In this document: in pieces, positions 30,292 through 39,650 of the stretch
Numbering within the stretch: the first letter of the stretch is position 1
Layout of the letters: each line of letters starts with the position of its first letter
From: Providencia vermicola
Lineage (GTDB): Bacteria > Pseudomonadota > Gammaproteobacteria > Enterobacterales > Enterobacteriaceae
Reading direction: 5' to 3'
Assembly (NCBI RefSeq): GCF_020381325.1
Contig: NZ_JAGSPI010000001.1
Span: 1-64,000 of the forward strand
DNA: 64,000 bases
The notes under the pieces: model-generated
Seen by the model: the letters and a program-made list of their open reading frames with translations, nothing else
Database searches by the model: none
Told to the model about the DNA's origin: nothing
Position numbers and translations under genes: made by a program

Positions 30292-32876
30292 TATAAACCC
30301 CCTCCAACGTTACTTTGACATTCAACTGAAAACGTTCTTAATGGATTACTACTTGATAATTCTATATCTTTTAATCCATCAAAGCTGGCAATGCACAACT
30401 GTTGATTCGATGTTCCCCATTTTATTTGTAGTTTTCCCGAATTTGGTAATCCACTCATATATAAAACACCATCATCACCGACTAACCCTGTATTGCTCTC
30501 ATTTGAGGCATCATTTGTCATTAGTGTCGCAACAGCGCCAAATGGAACTGTTTGATCATTATGAGTAAGATGAATCAAGGCTTGATATCCAATTTTTGTC
30601 TCAAACTTAACTTTAATTATCGCCCCTGAGGTTGGGTAAACATTTTTAGATGTTTGCTGCAGTGTCACCTCATCAGGTAAAGTATTTACATTTAATCCTA
30701 CCGTATTTTTTGAATAGTCCGCCAAATATGGGTATATTGCTTTACCTTGAGAGTTTATCTTCGCATTACTAGCGGTTAATTCTGTTCCATCTGCACCTTC
30801 AGCTTCGATAATAGCAATACTACTACTGGTTGTTCTGCCGAAAATTAATCCATCTGAATAGGCTACAACACTGCCATTATAGCCTGCGTTAACAGAATAA
30901 TAGTCTTTTGAGTAATTATAGCCAGCTGACGCGGTGCCTTTGCTTCCTGAATAGTTTGCATAAATGGAACCATTGCTATTTTGTCCCTGATTACCCCAAC
31001 CCTGAGATACTCCATAAGTTAATTTATTGTCTAAGAAGCTCCCACTGACACCTGCCTGATGATTGGTTTTACCACTATTATCGTGATATACCGAATAGGT
31101 ACTATTAATATTGTTCCACGTTGATGAGTTAGAAAAAACACGAAAAGGAACACTAATATTGACACTAACTTGTCTGTTTTCAGGCCAGCTCTCTTTGTTT
31201 TTGACTCGGTCAATACTGTAATTAATACTATAAGATATCCCTTTGAAACTATTATTATAGCCTGTTGATAACTGAGTCATTTTTTGTGTTTTGTCCCAGT
31301 ATTCATATTGATTTGCTGATATATAAACATTGCCATAATCATTAAGGGGCTGTGAAATCGAGACAGAATATTGATTTTTCTCACGGGAATTAAGCCACGG
31401 AGCGACATCTTCTTTCAGTCTATAATTGAAATTATTAAAATCACCGAAGGAAAAATACTCCTTGGATGAGTATTTGGTGCCACTTAAATCTATTGAAGTA
31501 TTTGTTGCGACTATATTCTTTGAATAACGTACTCGATATGCTTGAGCTCGATTTACATTACCTTCATCAAGTTTCGCTTGAGCAAATGTAACATCTGTTG
31601 ATATTGCCCCTACCGTTCCCAATGAAGCGCCAATACCCATTGCACTAGACCAGTAATCATCAGCAACTATTGAACCACCATAAAGAGTAATATCTTTTGG
31701 CAAACCATAGCTTCCTGTCGCTTGCACAAAATCTGCTTTTTTCGAACCAATGGTAATACCACCGTCATATCTGCCAGCTGTCAGTTCATATTTCCAGCCA
31801 CCAGGACGTTGCATCACGGGAAGGGTTGAAAAAGCAACGGTATAGGTGCGTTCAGTACCGTCTTCTTCTTTAATCGTGATGTCAAGTGCCCCTGAATTTC
31901 CTCCCGTAACTAAATCTTTAATACTAAATGGCCCAGGAGAGACATAGGTTTGATAAACAACATAACCATTTTGGCGAATAGTAATTTGCGCATTTGACTG
32001 TGCAATACCATTGATATCTGGCGCAAAGCCGCGAAGACTATCAGGCAACATTTGCTCATTTGAAAATAATTTCACGCCGCGAAATGGAACTGAATTTAAA
32101 ATATCGCCATTTGTTGAGCTTTCACCCATTAATAAATCTGAACGCATCGAATATATATTTCGAGAGACATAAGTGTTCGAAAAATTATTATCATTAGTTG
32201 TTGAACTATATTCGTTTCCTGACTGATGATTATAGGCATGAGTCATCGTTGAACGTAAACGCCATGCTCCTGCATTTGCTCCCATGAGTAAACTAACAAA
32301 TAAATTATCAGTTTTTGTTTTACTGCCTAATGATGAGTTATTCTCAGCATGATTAGCACTAAACATATAGTTACTTATAATGCCTGGAATACCATTATCT
32401 AATAGCGATGGATCAATATAGCCAATGGCATTCTGATCCATTGCAATTTGAGGTATACTTATAGCGACACTGATTTTTGATAAATCAGTAGTGATTGAGG
32501 CATCGGGGATATAATCACTTAAGTCAGTAATAATGGCATTAGGTGCTAGATCGCGTAATTTAGGTTGAGTGCTAACTTTCACACCTATGTCAGCTAAAAA
32601 AGCAGGGGTCATTTCAGGTACAACCTGACTATTTTCATTCAGAACAAAGTTTAATGGATATTCACCTTTTAGTGTCTGATTGACATAAACCATCATCGTA
32701 TAGGTTCCCGTTGGGATACTAGCGTTCTGTGAGAAATGGCTTAAATCTATCTCATTTGGGTCAATACCTAACTGTTCATCAAGTAAACTAGGGTCAAAAT
32801 AATCTTCGCTGCTACCATGAAATGGCAACATGACAAATAGAAATAATAAATAGGTCTTATTAAAAATTTTTTTCAT
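30291..32876 (-). CDS. Fimbrial outer-membrane usher protein (FimD/PapC family)
   Basis: The usher is the outer-membrane pore that takes chaperone-subunit complexes and assembles the pilus. Length is 861 aa with a signal peptide of about 22 residues. The N-terminal periplasmic domain starts at DYFDPSLLDEQLGIDPNEID, a form of the usual FNP-F-L opening. A middle barrel follows with the family segments FRGVKLFSNEQMLPDSLRGF and GPFSIKDL. The C-terminal domains include GDDGVLYMSGLP near residue 815. It is the only usher in an operon with three chaperones. A small hairpin (CATCAC/GTGATG, 32885-32901) lies before its start. Confidence 0.96.
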   Translation of the reverse strand: MKKIFNKTYLLFLFVMLPFHGSSEDYFDPSLLDEQLGIDPNEIDLSHFSQNASIPTGTYTMMVYVNQTLKGEYPLNFVLNENSQVVPEMTPAFLADIGVKVSTQPKLRDLAPNAIITDLSDYIPDASITTDLSKISVAISIPQIAMDQNAIGYIDPSLLDNGIPGIISNYMFSANHAENNSSLGSKTKTDNLFVSLLMGANAGAWRLRSTMTHAYNHQSGNEYSSTTNDNNFSNTYVSRNIYSMRSDLLMGESSTNGDILNSVPFRGVKLFSNEQMLPDSLRGFAPDINGIAQSNAQITIRQNGYVVYQTYVSPGPFSIKDLVTGGNSGALDITIKEEDGTERTYTVAFSTLPVMQRPGGWKYELTAGRYDGGITIGSKKADFVQATGSYGLPKDITLYGGSIVADDYWSSAMGIGASLGTVGAISTDVTFAQAKLDEGNVNRAQAYRVRYSKNIVATNTSIDLSGTKYSSKEYFSFGDFNNFNYRLKEDVAPWLNSREKNQYSVSISQPLNDYGNVYISANQYEYWDKTQKMTQLSTGYNNSFKGISYSINYSIDRVKNKESWPENRQVSVNISVPFRVFSNSSTWNNINSTYSVYHDNSGKTNHQAGVSGSFLDNKLTYGVSQGWGNQGQNSNGSIYANYSGSKGTASAGYNYSKDYYSVNAGYNGSVVAYSDGLIFGRTTSSSIAIIEAEGADGTELTASNAKINSQGKAIYPYLADYSKNTVGLNVNTLPDEVTLQQTSKNVYPTSGAIIKVKFETKIGYQALIHLTHNDQTVPFGAVATLMTNDASNESNTGLVGDDGVLYMSGLPNSGKLQIKWGTSNQQLCIASFDGLKDIELSSSNPLRTFSVECQSNVGGGL

Positions 32877-32945
32877 ATTATGTGCATCACGGTTAGTGAT
32901 GAAAGCCCTGTCATTCTTATATTTTATTATTTCTTCAGAAAATAA

Positions 32946-33695
32946 TTAATTTAATGAAGCTGTATGTGTCTTAGTCGGAAATAAATATTCATCTAGTATG
33001 TTCCATGTCACTATTCCAGTAGCATCTGCTGGGATCTCATATTTTTGTTCACTAAAAGGTGCGACTGAAACATAAAGTTGTTCTTCTTTTAGGCTATAAT
33101 TACCAACTGTGAGTGTGTTAAACGTTGCATAAATTGGCATATTATTCTTAACGAACAGCTGATTTCCTTGCTTACGAAAAGCTAATTTTTCTGCAACATC
33201 CTCTAACTGAATGTCTTTTAATTTCTCAGGTCGATAATAGATTTTGAATAACAATGCTCGCATCACCGTAAACTGTACTGATTGATGATCTTCATTTGTT
33301 GATGGGATCGCTTTTAGCTGTACAAGAAACACACTCTCTCGGTCATCGGCTAACTTATCATTCTGCTTTGCATAAAAAACGCGCCAACTGTGGTATTCTT
33401 CAGGCTCTAGCTTATATAACGGTGGAGTGATAACAAATGGAAAAGGTACTTTTTTGTCTAAAATATTTAGCCCTGTTTCTTCATTTAACCACTTCATATT
33501 TGCTTGAATTAAGAAAGGCACCTTATCTGTATTTCTCAAACTAACTGAAATACTTTTGTCCCCCTCAATGTAGGTCAAGCGTTTGAGAGAAAATTTTAAT
33601 CCATTTGTTTGAGTTTCAGCCGCTGATGGAAAAATAGAACAGGCAGCAAGCATAAAAATACTTAAAATGAAGTTCTGTATATTGCATCTTTTCAT
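32946..33695 (-). CDS. Periplasmic fimbrial chaperone (third copy, divergent)
   Basis: A 249-aa PapD-like chaperone that would fold pilus subunits by donor-strand complementation in the periplasm. A signal peptide ends near PSAAE (about residue 26). Family marks are ITPPLYKLEPEEYHSWRVFY, DDRESVFLVQLKAIPS in place of the usual P-x-DRES-FW, and FKIYYRPEKL with the subunit-anchoring Lys. It is the least canonical of the three chaperones here and lies nearest the usher. AAGGTGATG provides a good ribosome-binding site. It may serve the tip adhesin, which follows the usher; that pairing is inference. Confidence 0.9.
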   Translation of the reverse strand: MKRCNIQNFILSIFMLAACSIFPSAAETQTNGLKFSLKRLTYIEGDKSISVSLRNTDKVPFLIQANMKWLNEETGLNILDKKVPFPFVITPPLYKLEPEEYHSWRVFYAKQNDKLADDRESVFLVQLKAIPSTNEDHQSVQFTVMRALLFKIYYRPEKLKDIQLEDVAEKLAFRKQGNQLFVKNNMPIYATFNTLTVGNYSLKEEQLYVSVAPFSEQKYEIPADATGIVTWNILDEYLFPTKTHTASLN

Positions 33696-33706
33696 TATAC
33701 ATCACC

Positions 33707-34432
33707 TTATTTACTGTGAACTTGGTTATTCGGCTGAGAATAATGATAAGTTGTTGTTGTTCCACCAAAGTCATTAATCATTTGCCAAGAAGCCCTCTCA
33801 ATATAACCACTGAAACGATTAATTTTCGTCTGACTAAATGGTGCGATTAACACACTATTTTGATAAGCGTTGTTATTAATTTTTATATTTATCAAAGTCA
33901 TATAGTTTTTTGTTGGATTATCAAATAGCCATTCTCCACCTTTTTCTTGCAGTGTTACTTGACTATATGTCTGTTCAGTTGGCGCTTGTATACCTTCAGG
34001 CCGATAAAATAGTTTTATAACGATATTTGTTACAAAAACTAATTTAGCATTATTTTGAGCAATTTCTGAACTCGGTGATGTCGATGGGATTGCTCGCGTG
34101 TTTAAATAGAATATAGACTCTCTGTCACTGGGTAGCGTGTTTTTGTCTTTTAAGAAAATGCGTGCGCTGAATTTACTGTTTGCATTTAGTCTAAATAATG
34201 GGGGAGTGATAGCAAATAAATTTGTTTTTCCGCCATCAACTTGAGTTGTGACCCCCATTTGAATTAGATAAGGGGAGTTATCATCATTTGAAACCGTTGC
34301 GACTTCATTTTTCGCGCCACTTTCAAAAATAATACGGGTTTGTTCTAGACGGATGCCATCTGCATAAGCGACATGATGAACGATAAAAAATTGGCATATG
34401 ACTAAAATACATGTGATTAGATTTTGCATCAT
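33707..34432 (-). CDS. Periplasmic fimbrial chaperone (second copy)
   Basis: A PapD-like chaperone of about 241 aa. Two ATGs stand in tandem (34432 and 34429) behind GGGG; an in-frame TTG at 34447 is a less likely start. A signal peptide (about 22 residues) ends AYA. The mature part has IRLEQTRIIF with the conserved Arg, ITPPLFRLNANSKFSARIF, LPSDRESIFYLNTRAIPS and VIKLFYRPEG with the anchoring Lys. It follows two minor pilin genes, suggesting that it serves those subunits. Its stop is 11 bp from the next chaperone start. Confidence 0.92.
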   Translation of the reverse strand: MMQNLITCILVICQFFIVHHVAYADGIRLEQTRIIFESGAKNEVATVSNDDNSPYLIQMGVTTQVDGGKTNLFAITPPLFRLNANSKFSARIFLKDKNTLPSDRESIFYLNTRAIPSTSPSSEIAQNNAKLVFVTNIVIKLFYRPEGIQAPTEQTYSQVTLQEKGGEWLFDNPTKNYMTLINIKINNNAYQNSVLIAPFSQTKINRFSGYIERASWQMINDFGGTTTTYHYSQPNNQVHSK

Positions 34433-34439
34433 TACCCCG

Positions 34440-34976
34440 TTAATCAACTACAAATGAAAATGTAACCGTTGACTGAAAATCACCCACTTGAGGATCACAC
34501 TTACTGCCTGCTTTACATCTGATATAGGTATACAATGTCTTATTAAGTTGATTTTCATCTATATTTTTCCAGACTTGGCTTTCTCTTTCTACGAAGTCAG
34601 TTGTTGAAGATGAGCCCATAATATTATTTTTTTCAGAAAAACTTATTCCGAATCCCTTGCTGGTATCATCAATGAATGTAATAGAATCAAGGTAATTTTT
34701 TGGTGATATTTTTACATAAGTACCTTTAAATCGATTTGTTGTGCAATCACTCAACACTATTTTAGTTTCAATTGGCTGAACTTTATTAGCTAAAATATCA
34801 GCAACTGTAACATTACCAAAATCAACTTCATTATGTGATGTACCTGTAATTGAAATTCGACACATTTGTGCGATTACTTTGACGTCAAACTCAAAATCAG
34901 CAGAGTTCCCTGCGATACTTGTTGGTGTAATGAGAGTTAAGAAGAGTAAAGTCAATATATTTAATAAAAATTTCAT
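34440..34976 (-). CDS. Minor fimbrial subunit
   Basis: A 178-aa pilin-domain protein with a signal peptide (cleavage after SIAG, about residue 23 to 24). I start at the ATG at 34976; a GTG directly before it is the alternative. Four cysteines are present (MCRIS, SDCTT, IRCKAGSKC). It ends in alternating hydrophobics (STVTFSFVVD), the donor-strand/beta-zipper motif of polymerising subunits. It is probably a linker or tip-fibrillum subunit. It stands between another minor pilin and a chaperone gene. Confidence 0.85.
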   Translation of the reverse strand: MKFLLNILTLLFLTLITPTSIAGNSADFEFDVKVIAQMCRISITGTSHNEVDFGNVTVADILANKVQPIETKIVLSDCTTNRFKGTYVKISPKNYLDSITFIDDTSKGFGISFSEKNNIMGSSSTTDFVERESQVWKNIDENQLNKTLYTYIRCKAGSKCDPQVGDFQSTVTFSFVVD

Positions 34977-34988
34977 CACAGTCTCTTC

Positions 34989-35543
34989 TTAAGGTTGTAC
35001 AAAAGTAAACACGACACTCGCGTTTAACTTTCCTGAGTTAATCGCTAATTCGTTCAACTTAACAACTCTCGCTTCAAAATATTTATCATTCTCACCATTT
35101 TGAACGGGAAAACTGACAGTATCAGCACTATTTTGAAAATTAATTAGCTGACAATTTGTGTTGGAAAAATCACATTGATAAAGTGAAAAAGCGGCATTTG
35201 TCACATTATCTTTAGGGTAAAGTTTACCATTCACCGTATTTGAGTTCCCATCAGATTTGATTTCTACTTGTAAGTCAGGAATAACTTCATCGGTATAGTC
35301 TTGGCAATTATATGATATGGTGAATGGCTCTGTTGGCGTATTTTTATCACCTAGAGAGCCAATTTCAGTGGAAACTAGAGGTTTGGAAAATTCAACAACT
35401 TTACTTGAAAAAGCAAAAGAGCAGGTTCCCTTAGAAACCTTCCCTTTAACAATTAAATCTACTTGTTGGTCTTGTTCACTCAATGCAAAAGCGGGTGAAA
35501 GACCAATGCTGATTAGTATTACTGACAATATAACTTTAAGCAT
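34989..35543 (-). CDS. Minor fimbrial subunit
   Basis: A 184-aa pilin-like subunit. I start at the ATG at 35543, one base after the stop of the upstream chaperone, because this puts a clean signal peptide at the N-terminus (MLKVILSVILISIGLSPAFA). The frame is open to an ATG at 35579 inside that chaperone gene, but this would bury the signal. Cysteine pair CSFAF and YNCQDY, plus a second pair CDFSNTNC. The C-terminus ASVVFTFVQP is the polymerisation strand. The exact place in the pilus is not determinable. Confidence 0.85.
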   Translation of the reverse strand: MLKVILSVILISIGLSPAFALSEQDQQVDLIVKGKVSKGTCSFAFSSKVVEFSKPLVSTEIGSLGDKNTPTEPFTISYNCQDYTDEVIPDLQVEIKSDGNSNTVNGKLYPKDNVTNAAFSLYQCDFSNTNCQLINFQNSADTVSFPVQNGENDKYFEARVVKLNELAINSGKLNASVVFTFVQP

Positions 35544-35544
35544 T

Positions 35545-36246
35545 TTATTGTAATTTTGCACTGAATTCATCGGTGCCACCTAAATCCGTAATAGCTCGCC
35601 AGACAATTGTGCCTTGTTTCATATTGGACGAAATCGGATAACTTAGAGAAGAGTATGGGGCTATCGTGGTATTTCCTTTTTCTAAACTAACATCGAGACG
35701 CTGGTTGTTGATCTTTATTTGTGCAAGATTGACATAATATGGCGAATCATTATTTACCTTAAGCGAGCTGCCTTCTATTTTGAATTTCAATTTTTCACGC
35801 GCTTGTGCGGAATCCATTGGCAAATTGCTTGGGCGGTAAAATAATTTTAAAACATGGTCATAGCCAATATTTAATCCATCACCTTCCGTTTTTTCTTTTT
35901 GCCCCGCAATCATCGTCGCATGAAAATAGAATAATGACTCACGATCTGTTGGTAATTCAGGGGTTTTACTAAATATTCTGACTTCTTGTTTCGAACCTGA
36001 CGCTACTTTGAATACGGGAGGCGTCAGTTCAAAAGCTTTACTGGGTTTATTTTGAGCATCAGTGATATAAGCGCGAGTTAAATAATTTACTTGCTCATCA
36101 GTATTACTTACAGTGATCGAAACACTCTTAGCATCTTGAGGGTAAATAATTCGTGTTGCATCTAAGCTAACCCCTTTTGCATTCAAGAAAAAAGGAGCTA
36201 AAAATAAACTTAATGCAGATAGCATTTTGACTGTGTGTAATTTCAT
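35545..36246 (-). CDS. Periplasmic fimbrial chaperone (first copy)
   Basis: A 233-aa PapD-like chaperone of the short F1-G1 loop (FGS) type. The signal peptide ends LNAKG (about residue 23). VSLDATRIIYPQDAKSVSI carries the conserved Arg, and LTPPVFKVASGSKQEVRIF, LPTDRESLFYFHAT and VLKLFYRPSNLP are standard family segments, the last with the anchoring Lys. It lies directly after the major subunit gene, the usual place for the main chaperone, beyond a 14-bp hairpin that may lower its expression relative to the pilin. Confidence 0.95.
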   Translation of the reverse strand: MKLHTVKMLSALSLFLAPFFLNAKGVSLDATRIIYPQDAKSVSITVSNTDEQVNYLTRAYITDAQNKPSKAFELTPPVFKVASGSKQEVRIFSKTPELPTDRESLFYFHATMIAGQKEKTEGDGLNIGYDHVLKLFYRPSNLPMDSAQAREKLKFKIEGSSLKVNNDSPYYVNLAQIKINNQRLDVSLEKGNTTIAPYSSLSYPISSNMKQGTIVWRAITDLGGTDEFSAKLQ

Positions 36247-36456
36247 AGTAATTCTCTAATATAAATCCTAGCTAAGGATTAAACATAATTACCTGATTTA
36301 AAAGTCTTGATGGCTCTCCCCATGATTTTATACTAAAGCCAAATTACCATGATGGAGAGTATAACTCTAATATTACAGCATATAATGAGTATCAGCGATA
36401 TCAGTATAATGGGTATTTTGTCTTAATAAGATAAAACACTCATTATTCTCAAGCAA

Positions 36457-36488
36457 ACTAAGCTATCAAGTTCTCTTGATAGCTTAGT
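36457..36488 (-). terminator. Attenuator hairpin between major pilin and chaperone genes
   Basis: ACTAAGCTATCAAG (36457-36470) pairs perfectly with CTTGATAGCTTAGT (36475-36488) around a 4-nt loop, 31 bp after the major pilin stop on the minus strand. A 14-bp stem at this place in fimbrial operons commonly acts as a partial terminator and mRNA stabiliser, giving far more pilin than assembly proteins. There is no strong U-run, which fits partial read-through. Confidence 0.7.
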
Positions 36489-36519
36489 GAAGTATTTAGG
36501 CGTGTATTTTCTATTAAAA

Positions 36520-37083
36520 TTAATTATAAGATACAGTAAAAGTGACAGGAACTTTCAAGTTATCTCCTTCTGTCGCTTCTTGTACCAGCATCAGTGATGC
36601 TTTCATTGGGATACTCGCAAAACCACCCTCATTCAATGCATTTGAAACAATCACTGATGCTTCTGAATTCGGCTTAATATCTTGAGTTGTTGTGCCATCT
36701 TTATCAACGGCTTCTAATTTTACCGCTAACGATTTTGCTGCCGAGTTTGCAAAGTAGCCTGGGTTAAAAGGCGATGTGGCTCCAGATGCGTGTACGTTAA
36801 CTGCTGAGTCTTCTGGGTTTGCCGCTGAACAGTCTGTCAAAGTTAAATGGAAATTCTTGATTTCCCCAATTTGAGTGTTTAATGATTTATCTTTTAATTC
36901 TTGAGATGTAAATACACCCCAATTTACTGTCGAGCCTTCCGTAGTTGATGACACAACGCAGCTTGCAGAGCGAATGGTTGCTTCAAATGTAACGGTAGCA
37001 CCTTGTTTTTCAGCTAATGCAACAGGGCTTAATAATACGCTTGATACGATGATGGCAGCAGAAATTTTGTTTAACATTGTCAT
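36520..37083 (-). CDS. Major fimbrial subunit (type 1 pilin family)
   Basis: A 187-aa pilin with a signal peptide (cleavage after ALA, about residue 24). The mature part starts EKQGATVTFEATIRSASC and has one disulfide pair (Cys in SASCVV and TDCSAA). It ends VPVTFTVSYN with the penultimate Tyr and alternating hydrophobic strand typical of polymerising major subunits. GAGGA lies 7 nt before the ATG. It is the first gene of the eight-gene operon, consistent with the most abundant product. No invertase gene or clear inverted repeats were seen upstream, so phase switching by inversion is not supported. Confidence 0.93.
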   Translation of the reverse strand: MTMLNKISAAIIVSSVLLSPVALAEKQGATVTFEATIRSASCVVSSTTEGSTVNWGVFTSQELKDKSLNTQIGEIKNFHLTLTDCSAANPEDSAVNVHASGATSPFNPGYFANSAAKSLAVKLEAVDKDGTTTQDIKPNSEASVIVSNALNEGGFASIPMKASLMLVQEATEGDNLKVPVTFTVSYN

Positions 37084-37632
37084 ATGTGAGTCCTCTTTAC
37101 GAGTAAATTTAAATTCGATTAAATAATATTTAAGGTTGCCTTAATTAAAACATCTGGATTCTTTATCTTATTTGAATCTTAACTTTAGTTTTAATTGCTA
37201 ACTTGGCTTGGGTATAAGATACAACATGTAATCTGCACAAAACACCTAAAGTGTGTATCAAGATAACAGCAAAGTGTTAATTTATTACACTCCAAAATAG
37301 TGTAAATAAGTCATATTAGTCAGTAAAATCAAATAAATAACGGGTTGGGAGTAGAAATGTTTTGTAATATTTGGGCGGAAAAAGATAAGTAAATCTGAAG
37401 TTTTTCAATAATAAAATTAAAGAAAATCAATATTATTCGTTATTTTTCAGTTGGTTAAGTTTTTATTGAGGTCGTATGCAGAGCATGCAGACTTTCAATA
37501 AACAAATGTTGTTTTATTACATAATAAAAGTTCGGTTTTCACGGCTATAAATTAACGTGTTATATATCAATTTGTTAATTGAGGGGGAATGCATTCAAGT
37601 TACCAACTGCATAAATAGAGTGTTCAAAGTAA
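37084..37632 (-). promoter_or_regulatory. Upstream region of the fimbrial operon
   Basis: The first few hundred bp beyond the pilin ATG are very AT-rich and must hold the operon promoter. I see no invertible-element repeats, no GATC-spaced Lrp/Dam switch of the Pap type and no regulator gene. The far end merges into the toxin remnant. Confidence 0.4.
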
Positions 37633-38004
37633 GGATGTGATAATGACAAGTTAATAGTGCTTGGTGGGGAAAATATATTTTTTGGCGGTGAAGGTTATGT
37701 GACGATGCTGGATCCTGAAGGAGGCGGCTAAGTCACATTAATAGGTTTCAAATTTGTACCATAATTTATCGAATAATCGAGTGGGGATATTCTATCAATC
37801 CGAGAGCGGCTAATGGGTAATTTTATAGAATGATGAAGATGATGAAAGTTAATCACTTAAATGAAGAACAACCATTGCCGAATACTCAATATGCAATTTC
37901 TGATTGCGCATTAAGCATTACGTGATGAACGTTTGGCCTTGAGATTTACAATGATGCTTACCGTAATTAGTAGTGGGCAAGCAGTGGGAGCACCTCCTAA
38001 ATAA
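37633..38004 (+). pseudogene. Decayed RTX-type toxin gene fragment
   Basis: On the plus strand the frame from 37633 reads DNDKLIVLGGENIFFGGEG, an RTX glycine/aspartate-rich repeat. A stop at 37729-37731 interrupts it, then VTLIGFKF follows and a second stop. The parts resemble the C-terminal RTX blocks of the giant toxin (for example VFGGNNVLLGGEG and NKVILVGF). Further right, two short frames carry NEEQPLPNTQYAISDC (about 37850-37920) and ERLALRFTMMLTVISSG (ending at the stop 38002-38004), which could be the remains of a C-terminus. There is no start, and stops and frame changes are present. I read it as the eroded 3' end of a second toxin gene with internal deletions. Confidence 0.65.
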
Positions 38005-38039
38005 TTTTCAATGGTATATTGGGGAGAATTTAGCATAAA

Positions 38040-38071
38040 AAAAACACCCCAAGTTGAAGTGGGGTGTTTTT
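38040..38071 (-). terminator. Rho-independent terminator of aspC
   Basis: AAAAACACCCC (38040-38050) pairs with GGGGTGTTTTT (38061-38071) around a 10-nt loop. Read on the minus strand it is followed by a run of eight Ts, 22 bp beyond the aspC stop. Confidence 0.9.
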
Positions 38072-38092
38072 AATATAACACAAAGTAAATTC

Positions 38093-39283
38093 TTACAGCA
38101 CTTTCACTATGGCATCACACAGCGGAACCATGTTTTCCAGTGTCAGACCAGCCACGTTAATACGCCCAGAACTCACTGCATAGATACCAAATTCGCTACG
38201 TAGACGCTCTACTTGCTCTTTTGTTAGGCCACTAAAGGAGAACATACCATTTTGGTTGATAATGAAGCTGAAATCCTGTTTAGCACCTTTTTCTTCCAAG
38301 GTTTTGACTAACAGCTGGCGCATACGTTTGATACGTTCGCGCATTGCAGTTAATTCTTGGATCCATTCGGCTTTTAACGCATCATCAGAAAGGATAGTGG
38401 TGACTACTGCTGCGCCGTGTGCTGGTGGGTTAGAGTAGTTTGCACGGATAACGGCTTTTGCTTGGCTAAATGCACGCTCTGCGTTATCGCTGTCTTTTGC
38501 AATAATCGTACAAGCACCAACACGTTCATTGTATAAACCGAAGTTTTTCGAGAATGAACTCGCAACGATCATTTCTGGATTGTTTTTGGTGAAGATGCGT
38601 AGGCCTTCAGCGTCTTCGTCTAAGCCTTTTGCAAAGCCTTGGTAAGCAAAGTCAAAAACAGGTAATAAGCCTTTGTCTGCGCACAGTGTGGCTAGCTTTG
38701 CCCATTGCTCCGCTGTTGGGTCAATACCCGTTGGGTTATGGCAGCAGCCATGCAGAACAATCACATCGCCTGCAACCGCAGAAGATAAGCTGTTTAACAT
38801 GCCATCGAAATCCATGCCATGTTTTGCTGCATCGTAGTAGTTATAGGTTAAAACTTCTAAGCCTGCTGCTTCAAAAATATTTTTGTGGTTAGGCCAAGTT
38901 GGGTTGCTTATCCAAACGCGTTTTGCATTGGTTTGTTTCGCAATAAAATCAGCTGCAATACGCAGGGCACCTGTACCGCCTGGTGCTTGTGCTGTACGAG
39001 CACGTTTTGAGGTGACAATTTCATGTTGCGCACCGAATAACAATTCTTGTGTTACACGGCCAAATTCTGGCATTCCGCTAATCGCAAGATAGTTTTTGGT
39101 GTTTTCGTTATCTAGCAGGAATTTTTCTGCTTTTTTGACAGTATCAAGTACAGGGGTTTTTCCTGATTCGTCTTTGTAGACGCCAATACCTAAGTTAATT
39201 TTATTATCGCGGGGATCAGCACGGAAACTATCAGCAAGACCTAAAATAGGGTCAGCGGGGGCAGAAGTAATTTTCTCAAACAT
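38093..39283 (-). CDS. aspC: Aspartate aminotransferase AspC
   Basis: AspC interconverts aspartate and 2-oxoglutarate with oxaloacetate and glutamate, using pyridoxal phosphate. It is a class I aminotransferase of 396 aa, the same length as E. coli. The N-terminus [20 protein letters not shown] is typical. [13 protein letters not shown] near residue 190 and [14 protein letters not shown] near 243, which holds the PLP lysine, are diagnostic. It is monocistronic, with its own terminator. In E. coli it adjoins gloC; here the fimbrial operon and toxin remnant lie between. Confidence 0.98.
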   Translation of the reverse strand: MFEKITSAPADPILGLADSFRADPRDNKINLGIGVYKDESGKTPVLDTVKKAEKFLLDNENTKNYLAISGMPEFGRVTQELLFGAQHEIVTSKRARTAQAPGGTGALRIAADFIAKQTNAKRVWISNPTWPNHKNIFEAAGLEVLTYNYYDAAKHGMDFDGMLNSLSSAVAGDVIVLHGCCHNPTGIDPTAEQWAKLATLCADKGLLPVFDFAYQGFAKGLDEDAEGLRIFTKNNPEMIVASSFSKNFGLYNERVGACTIIAKDSDNAERAFSQAKAVIRANYSNPPAHGAAVVTTILSDDALKAEWIQELTAMRERIKRMRQLLVKTLEEKGAKQDFSFIINQNGMFSFSGLTKEQVERLRSEFGIYAVSSGRINVAGLTLENMVPLCDAIVKVL

Positions 39284-39650
39284 GTTGTCGATTCCAAAGC
39301 TCGGTTGTGGTACCTAACACCAACCTGTGTGGTGAGGCAAAGTAAGGGTTTTTATGGCAACCTTACCTGTCAGATGCCCCATACAGCGGGTTAATGCTGG
39401 GTATAGCTGAAAACGGGTTTAGTCGAACGAGTCGAGTTCTCAGGTTAACGTGTGAAAGGGCTTTTGCCAACCGTTTTACGAAAAATTGGCGAGATCTTGT
39501 GAGCTAGGTAGTAATTGCATGTTATCCAACCAGAAATATCCATAAAGGTGGTGAATTTACCTGCCTTATCGATGGTTTGGATTGATAACTACGAAGGTGA
39601 ACAGGTTTTGAGGTAGGTATAACAAAGGTCGGTATAATGCATACATAAAA
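39284..39650 (-). other. Intergenic region between the ompF terminator and aspC
   Basis: This stretch precedes aspC on the minus strand and should hold its promoter. It is less AT-rich than the other gaps in this window, but I see no coding frame with a ribosome-binding site and no recognisable RNA gene. Confidence 0.35.

Noticed and set aside
37084-37632. Invertible promoter element for fimbrial phase variation
   Set aside because: No inverted repeat pair of suitable length was found, and no recombinase gene lies nearby.
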